Of a stretch of DNA of 64,000 nucleotides, positions 1 through 7,811 are shown piece after piece. Under the pieces are notes generated by a model that had not been told where the DNA came from, did no database searches, and saw only the letters and a program-made list of their open reading frames with translations. Each line of letters begins with the position of its first letter. Within the stretch, counting starts at the first letter, position 1. Made by a program: the position numbers and the translations under genes. Origin of the DNA: Bacteroides fragilis (lineage in GTDB: Bacteria; Bacillota; Clostridia; Lachnospirales; Lachnospiraceae); NCBI GenBank assembly GCA_023664485.1, contig JAMPFK010000011.1, positions 1 through 64,000 on the forward strand. Direction: 5' to 3'.

Positions 1-112
1 CATTGCTCGCGCAAATCAGCAAGGTTTTTCTTATGCCATTGATGTAATTATTCAGCAAGTGACACCTAAAATGTTGCCAAATCGTTGCCAGCACTTAAAT
101 AAATTTGCTTGA
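1..112 (+). CDS. 3' end of an unrecognised gene, cut by the window edge
   Basis: An open frame runs from base 2 to a TGA at 110-112 and encodes 36 residues ending in NRCQHLNKFA. The stretch is visibly more AT-rich than everything downstream and uses CAA, AAT and AAA codons freely, unlike the GC-rich third positions of the neighbouring genes. It converges on guaA, whose stop lies 37 bases away. I do not recognise the family. The composition would fit the tail of a mobile-element gene or other acquired DNA, but nothing visible proves that, and a short chance frame cannot be excluded. Confidence 0.35.
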   Translation, partial: IARANQQGFSYAIDVIIQQVTPKMLPNRCQHLNKFA

Positions 113-149
113 AACCCGCATAAACACTAGATTTCTAAAGCCCATTTCA

Positions 150-1691
150 TCACTCAAACTCAATCGTCCCCGGCGGCTTACTGGTACAATCATACAACAC
201 CCGGTTGACCCCTTTAACCTCATTCACAATCCGGTTCGCCACCCTCGACAGCACTGCCCACGGAATCTCCGCGCAGTCTGCCGTCATAAAATCACTCGTA
301 CAGACCGCCCGCAGCGCGATTGCATAGTCATATGTCCTTTCATCTCCCATAACTCCGACAGAACGCATATTCGTAAGCGCCGCAAAATATTGTCCAAGCC
401 CTTTGTCAATGCCTGCTTCCGCAATTTCTTCCCGGTAAATATAATCTGCGTCCTGAACGATATGGATCTTTTCTTCCGTTACTTCTCCGATGATACGGAT
501 GCCGAGACCTGGCCCCGGAAAAGGCTGACGGAATACGAGACGCTCTGGTATTCCAAGTTCCAGGCCGGCTTTCCGAACCTCGTCCTTGAACAGCATTCTG
601 AGCGGTTCTATAATTTCCTTAAAATCTACATGATCGGGAAGGCCGCCCACATTATGATGCGACTTTATCGTCGCGCTTTTTCCGAGGCCGCTCTCAATAA
701 CGTCGGGATAAATCGTCCCCTGCACGAGAAAATCTACCGCGCCGATTTTTTTCGCTTCCTCTTCAAAAACGCGGATGAACTCTTCTCCGATAATCTTACG
801 CTTCTGCTCCGGTTCGGTAACGCCCGCAAGTTTTCCATAAAATCTTTCCTGTGCGTTGACTCGGATAAAATTCAGTTCATAGGGGCCATCCGGTCCAAAA
901 ACCGCCTCCACTTCGTCACCTTCATTTTTACGAAGGAGTCCGTGATCCACAAATACGCAGGTCAACTGCTTTCCGACCGCTTTTGCAAGAAGGACTGCAG
1001 CTACGGAAGAATCCACGCCGCCGGAAAGGGCACAAAGTACTTTTCCATTTCCAACCTTTTCCTGTATCGATTGAATCGTGGTCTCTACAAAGGAATCCAT
1101 CTTCCAGTCGCCGCTGCATCCGCAGATATCCATCACAAAATTCCGGAGCATAGTCATGCCTTCCGCCGTGTGCATGACTTCCGGGTGAAACTGAACAGCA
1201 TATAATCCTTTTTCCGGGCACTCCATTCCTGCGGCCGGACAAACAGGCGTACGCGCCGTAATCTGAAATGCTTCCGGCGCTTTTTCAATATAATCTGTGT
1301 GGCTCATCCAGCAGATCGTTTTTTCCGATACGCCTTTGAACAGAGCAGAACTGGTATTAACCTCCACTTCTGTTCTGCCGTATTCGCTGACAGGCGCTGT
1401 GACGACTCTGCCGCCAAGCAGATAAGCCATGAGCTGGGAGCCATAGCAGATTCCCAAAATCGGGATACCGAGTTCAAATATTTCTTTTCCACAAACAGCT
1501 GCGCCTTCTCCATATACGCTGTTCGGTCCTCCGGTAAAGATAATACCTTTGGGCTGCATCTGTTTGATTTTTTCCAGGCTGATATTATAGGGATGGACTT
1601 CACAGTATACGTTACATTCCCTGACTCTTCTTGCGATCAGCTGGTTGTACTGTCCGCCGAAGTCCAATACCACGACCATTTCTTTTTCCAT
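150..1691 (-). CDS. guaA: GMP synthase (glutamine-hydrolysing)
   Basis: Cytosolic enzyme that converts XMP to GMP using ATP and glutamine, the last step of guanine nucleotide synthesis. The 513-residue product has the usual length. An N-terminal class I glutamine amidotransferase domain carries the nucleophile Cys82 in GICYGS and the His169/Glu171 pair in QFHPE. An ATP pyrophosphatase domain follows with the P-loop SGGVDSS at 223-229. The C-terminal dimerisation domain ends in the typical KPPGTIEFE. GGGAGG lies just upstream of the ATG. The gene has its own consensus promoter (1740-1768) and appears monocistronic. Confidence 0.98.
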   Translation of the reverse strand: MEKEMVVVLDFGGQYNQLIARRVRECNVYCEVHPYNISLEKIKQMQPKGIIFTGGPNSVYGEGAAVCGKEIFELGIPILGICYGSQLMAYLLGGRVVTAPVSEYGRTEVEVNTSSALFKGVSEKTICWMSHTDYIEKAPEAFQITARTPVCPAAGMECPEKGLYAVQFHPEVMHTAEGMTMLRNFVMDICGCSGDWKMDSFVETTIQSIQEKVGNGKVLCALSGGVDSSVAAVLLAKAVGKQLTCVFVDHGLLRKNEGDEVEAVFGPDGPYELNFIRVNAQERFYGKLAGVTEPEQKRKIIGEEFIRVFEEEAKKIGAVDFLVQGTIYPDVIESGLGKSATIKSHHNVGGLPDHVDFKEIIEPLRMLFKDEVRKAGLELGIPERLVFRQPFPGPGLGIRIIGEVTEEKIHIVQDADYIYREEIAEAGIDKGLGQYFAALTNMRSVGVMGDERTYDYAIALRAVCTSDFMTADCAEIPWAVLSRVANRIVNEVKGVNRVLYDCTSKPPGTIEFE

Positions 1692-1739
1692 AGTGCCTCC
1701 CTCTTCTGTTGTACATTTTGTTTCGTTCTGATAAAGTAT

Positions 1740-1768
1740 ATTATAAAGACAAGTAAAATGCTTGTCAA
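1740..1768 (-). promoter_or_regulatory. Sigma-A promoter of guaA
   Basis: Read on the minus strand there is a perfect TTGACA (1763-1768), a 17-base spacer and a perfect TATAAT (1740-1745), about 50 bases upstream of the guaA start. The short leader leaves no room for a purine riboswitch, so guaA here looks constitutively transcribed or controlled by a protein. Confidence 0.85.
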
Positions 1769-1817
1769 AGCATATCTATCCACGGAGATCCATTTTCAGT
1801 TTTCTTTTTTCAACGCA

Positions 1818-2075
1818 TTATCTTGCCTGTCTATGCAAATATTTTTCTCTTGTCGCAAGTCCTCCGCGAATATGCCGTTCGGACTTGTTGATATCGAGCA
1901 CTTTTCTTGCCTCTGCGGCCAATGTGGGATTTATCTGCGACAGGCGTTCTGTTACATCCTTATGTACCGTACTCTTGCTAATTCCGAACTGTCTCGCTGT
2001 CTGTCTTACCGTAGCGTTGTTCTCAATAATATAATTAGCAATATTGATTGCTCTTTCCTCAATATAATCTTTCAA
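1818..2075 (-). CDS. spoIIID: Sporulation transcription factor SpoIIID
   Basis: DNA-binding protein that in endospore formers adjusts the sigma-E regulon in the mother cell. The 85-residue product matches the family length and contains the helix-turn-helix TARQFGISKSTVHKDVTERL at about 41-60, followed by a basic tail (GGLATREKYLHRQAR). The start codon is TTG at 2075, placed by the GAGGGG ribosome-binding site 6 bases upstream. A sigma-E-type promoter lies directly upstream. In many clostridia spoIIID sits just after spoIID-spoIIQ; here those genes are about 38 kb away. Confidence 0.95.
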   Translation of the reverse strand: MKDYIEERAINIANYIIENNATVRQTARQFGISKSTVHKDVTERLSQINPTLAAEARKVLDINKSERHIRGGLATREKYLHRQAR

Positions 2076-2103
2076 AAAAATCCCCTCAGAAATACTTTTT
2101 TAC

Positions 2104-2132
2104 ATTGTATGAAGCATTCCAAGGGGTTATGA
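2104..2132 (-). promoter_or_regulatory. Sigma-E-type promoter of spoIIID
   Basis: The minus strand shows TCATAAC (2126-2132), a 14-base spacer and CATACAAT (2104-2111). This is close to the Bacillus sigma-E consensus (TCATATT, 13-15 bases, CATACAAT), and spoIIID is sigma-E controlled in B. subtilis. CCCCT in the spacer can pair with AGGGG in the ribosome-binding site. Confidence 0.75.
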
Positions 2133-2251
2133 CTGTTTACTCATATAGGAACTGTTCTTAAATTAACAATACATTACTTTTTTCTTTAACACCCTTTGCA
2201 CAGTCATTTTCTGTCCTTTCCACTATTTTTGCCTGTCGGAAATAAACCGCT

Positions 2252-2641
2252 TTATTTCTTCGTATCTTTCGGTACCACTATTTTCCTGCAAAAGTCTGCA
2301 TAGCTCGCCAAAGAACCGGCAGCATCCATTGACGTTTTACAAAACCGCTCTTCATACTGCCGGCATTCAAACATATTGTCTGCACAGGAATTATATTTTC
2401 CCATAACGCCTTCATCTAAAATATCCTGATCGAACATATATCGGATTTCCGGAAGCATATCGACAAAATGGTATCTGCATAGTATCAGTTCTACCGCATT
2501 AAAAATATAATCTATTCCTTTCCGCCATACGCGATCGTTTCTAAAAAGTCTTTCCATCCGCTTCCTTCCAGAGTTCCATCCGGATACAGCTGTCACGGCC
2601 TTCAATCAGAATTTCCCCGATCGCTTTTTTACTTCATTCAT
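2252..2641 (-). pseudogene. Decayed small gene with three single-base losses
   Basis: An ATG at 2641 with AAAGGAG nine bases upstream starts a frame (MNEVKK) that stops after 11 codons. Moving one frame gives a natural-looking continuation (AIGEILIEGRDSC), a second shift gives DFLETIAYGGKE, and a third shift gives IDYIFNAVELILCRYH, which stays open to the stop at 2252. Each join falls in an A-run on the coding strand (plus-strand T-runs at 2625-2630, 2551-2553 and 2515-2516). Adding one base to each would restore one frame of about 129 residues. It follows the cotH-like gene by 58 bases and so appears to be the last gene of that operon. I do not recognise the family. The downstream open part alone (2252-2605) might instead be called as a 117-residue protein. 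Confidence 0.6.
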
Positions 2642-2699
2642 GGCTGTTTTCTCCTTTGTATCATTCTCCCAGGCATTTGATAAATGCCGCCGGATTTCC

Positions 2700-5066
2700 T
2701 TATCCCTCAGGCTTAGCATCGGGCAGATCTCCCGGAAGTACGGGCTCCGCCGCAAATTTTGCATTGACGACTGTGGTCTCTCCTGTCAGATCGACCGTGA
2801 TTGCGCGCTCTGTACTGATAAGTTCATCGTTTTCCGTATACCATCCAAGGAACGTTCTGCCGTCCTCCACTTCCTCGACCGCGATTTCTACAGGATAATC
2901 CGCAAAATAAACGCCCTGCCACCATGTTTCCGGCATATCGACAACGGATGTATTGACCCGGTAAGATGCCGCGCCGCTCTGATCGGACAAAATAACAAGC
3001 CAGGCTGGCTCCCCCTCCAGAGCAAATTCTTCTTTCAGATGCGCGAAGGCATATTCTCCTCTTTCCGTAAAAAACCGTTCCACATTGCCATGATATTCAT
3101 GCGTATCGGTTCCCGCATGGAAACGCTCCATATACATCTCAAAAGACGCCTCCATACTTCCGGTTTTTTCCGAGATACAGGGCAGAATATGATCCTCCCG
3201 CCACAGATTATTATATAAGTCCATGTAAGTGGTAACGAACTTCTCCCGGAACGCCTCATGCTCCATCAAAGCCTGCGCGATCGGGTCATCCTGCCAGGTA
3301 CGGATAACGCCTGTGTAAAAGGTATTCAGATAGGCTTCGAACATGGTCGTTTCAACGTCCCAGACCGCCCATCTCCATTTTCCGTCCTCCTTTTCGCCGG
3401 AACCGGCCTCTGTGCTTCGATAGCACCGGGCATTATAATCCAGCCAGTCGATATCGTTCAAATACAGCATTGCCGCATAATAATCGATAAAGCTCTGTAT
3501 ATCCATCATCTGGCACAGCTGTTCATATACCGCCGGATCCGACTGATCCGGAACGGTATTCAGGTATTCGACGATATCCGGCGGATTTGCACCCTCATGA
3601 ATCTGGATATTGTCCGCCGCAATGCCGTAATGGTTCTCAAAATAATATTCATCGTATACTTCCTCTAACAGATAAATCCCCCAATATTCGCCATCCAGAA
3701 AAACATTACAATAGCGCAGGGCCGGCGTCGCCACATCCCGGCCGGAAAGCGTTTCCGCTATCAGCATATCTTTCAGCTTCGAACCCTCCGTATTCGTATA
3801 GAGGAAAAATTTGTGAACTGCTTTATCCGCTTCAAAAAGCCCCTCTATCGTATCGCTTCCATCATACATTTCCCGCGCATACACGGAAAATGTTTTCTGC
3901 GTACAATGTCTCGTCGTATTGCCATGGATTCGTACGCCTGCTTCCCGGTCTAAGATACGCCCGCCATTCTCGTCGAAGATTTCGATGCTCGCGGGGCGTT
4001 CCGAACGTTTCCCATGGATTTGATAATTTGCGTCCTGAATCTCCAGGTCATCGTCCCCGGCAGGAACATAACCGTCATACTTTTTCCCCAATACATAAAT
4101 TCCCTCTTCCTCATCAAAAAGATTATCGGGGTCAGTCACGAGAGAGACCGTATACATTTCCCGGTAGTTTTCCATATCCTCTTTTCCTACCAGATAAGAA
4201 TTGGTGACGATATCGCTCTTTCTCCCGGCCGCGTCAAACGCCGCCGCGCGGACGACCATAATCTTTTCCACAGGCGCTTCGGGCGGCGCAGACCTCTCCG
4301 GGTCAAAATCGTTCCGCGCGGAATATACATTGGGCTCCGCCGACACGTTCCGCACCGGAATCGGCTTTTCATATAAAATGCCCGACGTATCCGGGTCGCT
4401 TCCATCGAGCGTATAATAGATGCGGCTTCCCTCCGGCGCCTTCAATTCCAGTTCAAATTCTTCCGCATAAAAACCGCCCTCCACCGAAAAAACAGGCTCC
4501 TGCGTCTTTCCCGGAATCATTTCCGCCTGTGCGTTGGACGTGCGATAGGACAGCTCTGTGATTCCCCATTCGCTCCCGGCGTCCGCAAGACGGCTCCACG
4601 ATGTATTGGCATCCAGCGCAGGGATCTTAACGACATCGATGACCTTCGTATCGTTCGACAAGTATAACGTGTCCCCTCCCTGCGATTTGATTCCGAAATT
4701 CAGCTTCGCTTCCTCCTCCGTCATCTCTTCGCATGCGCTGTGAATCGTATAATAACCGCCCGGCGGCAGTTCGACCGCCGGGAGATTGTATTTATATAAA
4801 TCATCCTTATCGTCGGAAAGGTAATAATCTCCGAGATTTTTGCCCGTATCCGAAAAATTGTACAGCTCTATCCAGTCGCTGGGCGGCTGTGTTTCGGCAA
4901 AAGAAGCCGGAAAATAATCGCTGCAAACCTCGTTAATACACAGCCCGTAAGAATTAGCGGTTCCGCCCCGCCCGGCGGCCTCTTTCGTATAATCGTTCAT
5001 CCATACCGCAAACACGGCAAAAACTGCCGCTATGCCGCATAAAGCGATCCGCTTTCTGCTTACCAT
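2700..5066 (-). CDS. CotH-family protein kinase-like protein with lamin-tail domain
   Basis: Exported or membrane-anchored protein of 788 residues. The start at 5066 is chosen over an upstream GTG because GGGGAGG lies 7 bases before this ATG. In order it has an N-terminal hydrophobic anchor, a lamin-tail domain (about 40-140), a chitobiase C-terminal-like segment with YYTLDGSDPDTSG (about 210-235), a CotH domain (about 360-650) with GVRIHGN, DWLDYNARC and WAVWDVETTM, and a C-terminal repeat-like module containing FLGWYTENDELI. B. subtilis CotH is an atypical kinase that phosphorylates spore-coat proteins; kinase activity here is inferred from the family. It is the third gene of an operon with VTC and DUF4956 proteins. 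Confidence 0.88.
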   Translation of the reverse strand: MVSRKRIALCGIAAVFAVFAVWMNDYTKEAAGRGGTANSYGLCINEVCSDYFPASFAETQPPSDWIELYNFSDTGKNLGDYYLSDDKDDLYKYNLPAVELPPGGYYTIHSACEEMTEEEAKLNFGIKSQGGDTLYLSNDTKVIDVVKIPALDANTSWSRLADAGSEWGITELSYRTSNAQAEMIPGKTQEPVFSVEGGFYAEEFELELKAPEGSRIYYTLDGSDPDTSGILYEKPIPVRNVSAEPNVYSARNDFDPERSAPPEAPVEKIMVVRAAAFDAAGRKSDIVTNSYLVGKEDMENYREMYTVSLVTDPDNLFDEEEGIYVLGKKYDGYVPAGDDDLEIQDANYQIHGKRSERPASIEIFDENGGRILDREAGVRIHGNTTRHCTQKTFSVYAREMYDGSDTIEGLFEADKAVHKFFLYTNTEGSKLKDMLIAETLSGRDVATPALRYCNVFLDGEYWGIYLLEEVYDEYYFENHYGIAADNIQIHEGANPPDIVEYLNTVPDQSDPAVYEQLCQMMDIQSFIDYYAAMLYLNDIDWLDYNARCYRSTEAGSGEKEDGKWRWAVWDVETTMFEAYLNTFYTGVIRTWQDDPIAQALMEHEAFREKFVTTYMDLYNNLWREDHILPCISEKTGSMEASFEMYMERFHAGTDTHEYHGNVERFFTERGEYAFAHLKEEFALEGEPAWLVILSDQSGAASYRVNTSVVDMPETWWQGVYFADYPVEIAVEEVEDGRTFLGWYTENDELISTERAITVDLTGETTVVNAKFAAEPVLPGDLPDAKPEG

Positions 5067-5111
5067 ATGTTTTCCTCCCCGCAGCACGCTGCCCTGTTCC
5101 CGTAACTGCGG

Positions 5112-5792
5112 CTATATCCGGCATTCACCGTCATGAGAAAGACAATTTATCTGTGTGAACAGATCCATATCGTCCAGCTCCTCTAACAGCGCGTCTTTCT
5201 CCTTAACGCGTATCTCGATGATCAGCTCCGCTTCCCCGTTCTTTATGCTTCTCGCTTTTTCCTTATAAGACCTGCAGTATCCGCTTATCGTTTTGTACAG
5301 CTTATCATAATCCATTTTCTTATCCATACCGCGCAATACCAGCAATTCCGGCGCCTTCGCATGCGGAACCATATCCAGCACGAGCAGGAGGACTGTCATG
5401 ATAATGCACAAAACAATGCCGAGCACATATAAGCCTACCCCTACGATGATGCCCGCGCTGATCGACCAGAACAAATATAGTAAATCTACCGGATTTTTAA
5501 CCGCATTCCGGAATCTGACAATAGACAATGCGCCGACCATACCCAGCGAAACGAGCAGATTAGACTGCATCGCGATCATGATCGCCGCTACGATAATCGG
5601 CAGCCCGGCCATCGTAACATTCAGATCTTTGGAATAGAAAGCGGATTTTGCCGATAATTTATATACCGTAAAAATATAGATTCCGACTACACAGGCCATT
5701 GCGAGAATTAAAATGACCGCTCCCGCCGACAGGCCGCTCCCGCCTCCAAGCGCCTCAAACACACTGTTTTTAATAACATCCCTTACCGACAT
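5112..5792 (-). CDS. DUF4956 integral membrane protein
   Basis: Membrane protein of 226 residues. The start MSVRDVIKN at 5792 is set by AGGAGG upstream. Hydrophobic segments lie at about 24-45, 62-90 and 105-145, and the second runs into the family signature GALSIVRFRNAVKNP. A soluble C-terminal region (about 150-226) contains an alternating strand and helix pattern (AELIIEIRVKEKD). DUF4956 proteins are repeatedly encoded beside VTC-domain and CotH genes, as here, with 22 bases to the VTC gene and 45 bases to the CotH gene. The biochemical function is unknown; a membrane partner of the VTC protein is plausible. Confidence 0.88.
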   Translation of the reverse strand: MSVRDVIKNSVFEALGGGSGLSAGAVILILAMACVVGIYIFTVYKLSAKSAFYSKDLNVTMAGLPIIVAAIMIAMQSNLLVSLGMVGALSIVRFRNAVKNPVDLLYLFWSISAGIIVGVGLYVLGIVLCIIMTVLLLVLDMVPHAKAPELLVLRGMDKKMDYDKLYKTISGYCRSYKEKARSIKNGEAELIIEIRVKEKDALLEELDDMDLFTQINCLSHDGECRI

Positions 5793-5814
5793 AGATTTTC
5801 TTCCTCCTAATCTC

Positions 5815-6489
5815 TCATTGGTATCTTTCACAGCATAACTGATATTTTGAATAAGAAATCTGCTGCATGCTGCCGAGCTCCAGCAGCTGTAAAATAAAAT
5901 CCGGTATGAACCCGTCATACTTCACTTCCAGGATCTCGTCCTGTTCCCGCAGAAAATCATACGAGATATCAGGCCTGCCAAAACATTCGATGCGGTCGCA
6001 TCCTCTGATATTCCGATCCAGCGTAACGCGGACATTGCCCGGCGCATAGACATACGCTTTTCTTTCATAGGCCACGATCAGTTTCGGTCTGAGAAGGTCC
6101 TTCTGCACCGCCACATTAAACAGAGCCGCCGGATCCTCCATTGATGGCAGGCTCTCTATACATTCGCCGCGCATCAGCTTCCGCAGCTCTTCTTCCGTAA
6201 TCGTTCTCGATTTCTTTCTGACTCTGTTATCGAGTTTTTCTTTCACTTCCAGCTTGATCGTATCCAGAGAATGATTATAGATCCGGATACGATATTTCCT
6301 GCGGACGCGGTCCCCTTCCACCGTATCCGAAAGGCAGGAGCCCATATAATCGTCAAAATACAGGCTGCTCACGCTGTAGCCGCCCCCGTCATCCTCATTG
6401 GAATCCGACTGCAGCACGCTTTCCAGCCTTTTCCGGAGGCAGTACATCTCTGCTCCCCCACAACTGAATTTATCTTCAACGCGGTACAT
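5815..6489 (-). CDS. VTC-domain protein (polyphosphate polymerase-like)
   Basis: Cytosolic protein of 224 residues consisting almost entirely of a VTC (vacuolar transporter chaperone) domain of the triphosphate-tunnel type. The tunnel motifs visible are VSSLYFDD, RRKYRIRIYN, IKLEVKEK, VAYERKAYVY, VRVTLDRN and EILEVKYDGFIPDF, with SKYQLC near the end. Yeast Vtc4 makes polyphosphate with this fold; whether this protein does so is inference. The start MYRVEDKF at 6489 follows a GAAAGGAAAAG ribosome-binding site. First gene of the VTC / DUF4956 / CotH operon. Confidence 0.88.
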   Translation of the reverse strand: MYRVEDKFSCGGAEMYCLRKRLESVLQSDSNEDDGGGYSVSSLYFDDYMGSCLSDTVEGDRVRRKYRIRIYNHSLDTIKLEVKEKLDNRVRKKSRTITEEELRKLMRGECIESLPSMEDPAALFNVAVQKDLLRPKLIVAYERKAYVYAPGNVRVTLDRNIRGCDRIECFGRPDISYDFLREQDEILEVKYDGFIPDFILQLLELGSMQQISYSKYQLCCERYQ

Positions 6490-6508
6490 TTTATATTCTT
6501 TTCCTTTC

Positions 6509-7774
6509 TCACACGATTCTCCGGATCGTAATAATGCTTCGATAAGTAGCCGATTCCGTCTTAATGCCGGTCCGCTCGGTGCTGGCATGTACGATCTTTC
6601 CGTTTCCGATATAGATTGCAACATGGCCGCCATAATAAATAATATCGCCCGGCTGCGCCTCCGCATAGGAAACGCTCCTGCCCACGCCGGACTGCGCATA
6701 GGAGCTTCTCGGCAGGGAATAGCCGAAGTTTTTATAAACGGACATCACAAAGCCGGAGCAGTCCGCCCCGTTCGTCAGGCTGGTCCCGCCCGCCACATAA
6801 GGATTCCCCACGAACTGGCAGGCAAATTTCGCGATGTCCTGTCCCGCCGCGCTTCCGCCGGAAGCTACGGACGGCGGGGACGTCTCCTGTGAAGATGTCT
6901 CCTGTGAGGAGGTTTCCTGCGAAGAAACCTGGCCGCTCTCTCCCGCCTGCGCCAGCTGTTCCGCTTTCAGCCGTTCTTCCTCCTCTTTCCGCTTCCGTTC
7001 CTCCTCTTCCTTCCGTTTCCGCTCCTCTTCCTCCAGCTGTCTTATCTGGGCGGTCTCCTGTTTGATCTTCGTCGTATAGGCGGCCGCCTCCTGCTGTGCC
7101 TTTGCGAGCATGACGCTGTAATTCTCATACTCTTCCTTTTTCTGCGCGAGCACCTCTTCCAGATAAGTTTCTTCTTCTTCCAGCTCGTACCGGGACGTCT
7201 GAAGCTCGGATTTCTCCTCCTCCAGCTGATCCTGTAAAGCGGCGACCCGCTCTACCGTCGCCTGATATTCTGCCAGCAGCTTTCTGTCATACTCATAAAG
7301 CTTCTCCACATATTCGGCTTTATTGACCATATCGCTGACGCTGAGGGATTCCGCAAAAAGCTGGATATAAGACATTTCTCCCTGTTCATACATGAATTTG
7401 ATACGGATCTTCATCGCCTCATACTGCTCGTCTTTGGCCGCTGCCGCCGTATCGTAATCCGCCTGTGTTATCTCAATTTCCTCTTCCTTGACCCTGATTG
7501 CCTCTTCGATTAAATTGATATCCGTCAAAAGGCTCACCATTTCCGCATCCAGCTCTTCAATCTCGTTTCCGATATCGGCCTGCGCGCCCTTATATCCGGA
7601 AATCTGCTGATTGACATTCTTGAGATTTTTCTCGTTTTCTTCCTTCTGCTGCTGTATTTCAGAAATCGTCGCGGCATAAGCCGGTTCCGCTGCCGCGGCG
7701 ATAAGCGCCAGGACTGCCGCTGCGCTTATAAATCTCATGAACCTTTTTTTCACATGTGTAAAATTGCGCGTCAT
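6509..7774 (-). CDS. Secreted NlpC/P60 peptidoglycan hydrolase with coiled-coil N-terminus
   Basis: Exported cell-wall endopeptidase of 421 residues. It has a signal peptide (about 1-35, ending PAYAA), a long coiled coil rich in Glu and Gln (about 36-270, including ERKRKEEE repeats), a Ser/Thr/Gln linker with SSQET repeats (about 282-300), and a C-terminal NlpC/P60 domain (about 312-421). Catalytic Cys339 sits in GADCSGF, His384 in YGGHVAIY and a polar partner His396 in KIVHAS. The architecture resembles CwlO/PcsB-type hydrolases, where the coiled coil contacts FtsEX; no ftsEX genes are nearby. Confidence 0.93.
   Translation of the reverse strand: MTRNFTHVKKRFMRFISAAAVLALIAAAAEPAYAATISEIQQQKEENEKNLKNVNQQISGYKGAQADIGNEIEELDAEMVSLLTDINLIEEAIRVKEEEIEITQADYDTAAAAKDEQYEAMKIRIKFMYEQGEMSYIQLFAESLSVSDMVNKAEYVEKLYEYDRKLLAEYQATVERVAALQDQLEEEKSELQTSRYELEEEETYLEEVLAQKKEEYENYSVMLAKAQQEAAAYTTKIKQETAQIRQLEEEERKRKEEEERKRKEEEERLKAEQLAQAGESGQVSSQETSSQETSSQETSPPSVASGGSAAGQDIAKFACQFVGNPYVAGGTSLTNGADCSGFVMSVYKNFGYSLPRSSYAQSGVGRSVSYAEAQPGDIIYYGGHVAIYIGNGKIVHASTERTGIKTESATYRSIITIRRIV
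6879..6923. repeat. Three degenerate 15-bp tandem units in the hydrolase linker
   Basis: Three consecutive plus-strand units, each close to GACGTCTCCTGTGAA, encode the repeated SSQET in the linker of the NlpC/P60 protein. They form a short coding microrepeat that could vary in copy number. Confidence 0.7.
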
Positions 7775-7811
7775 CTAATGACCATGCCTTTCTCTCAGTC
7801 CCGTAATATTA

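Noticed and set aside
105..1205. Long plus-strand open frame opposite guaA
   Set aside because: It lies entirely antisense to a clear guaA, has no ribosome-binding site and reads as low-complexity shadow sequence.
1692..1817. Purine riboswitch upstream of guaA
   Set aside because: The promoter lies about 50 bases from the start codon, leaving no room for the aptamer.
2614..2632. Programmed -1 frameshift as the full explanation of the broken gene
   Set aside because: Two further frame changes are needed downstream, at sites that are not slippery heptamers, so gene decay or sequence error is simpler.
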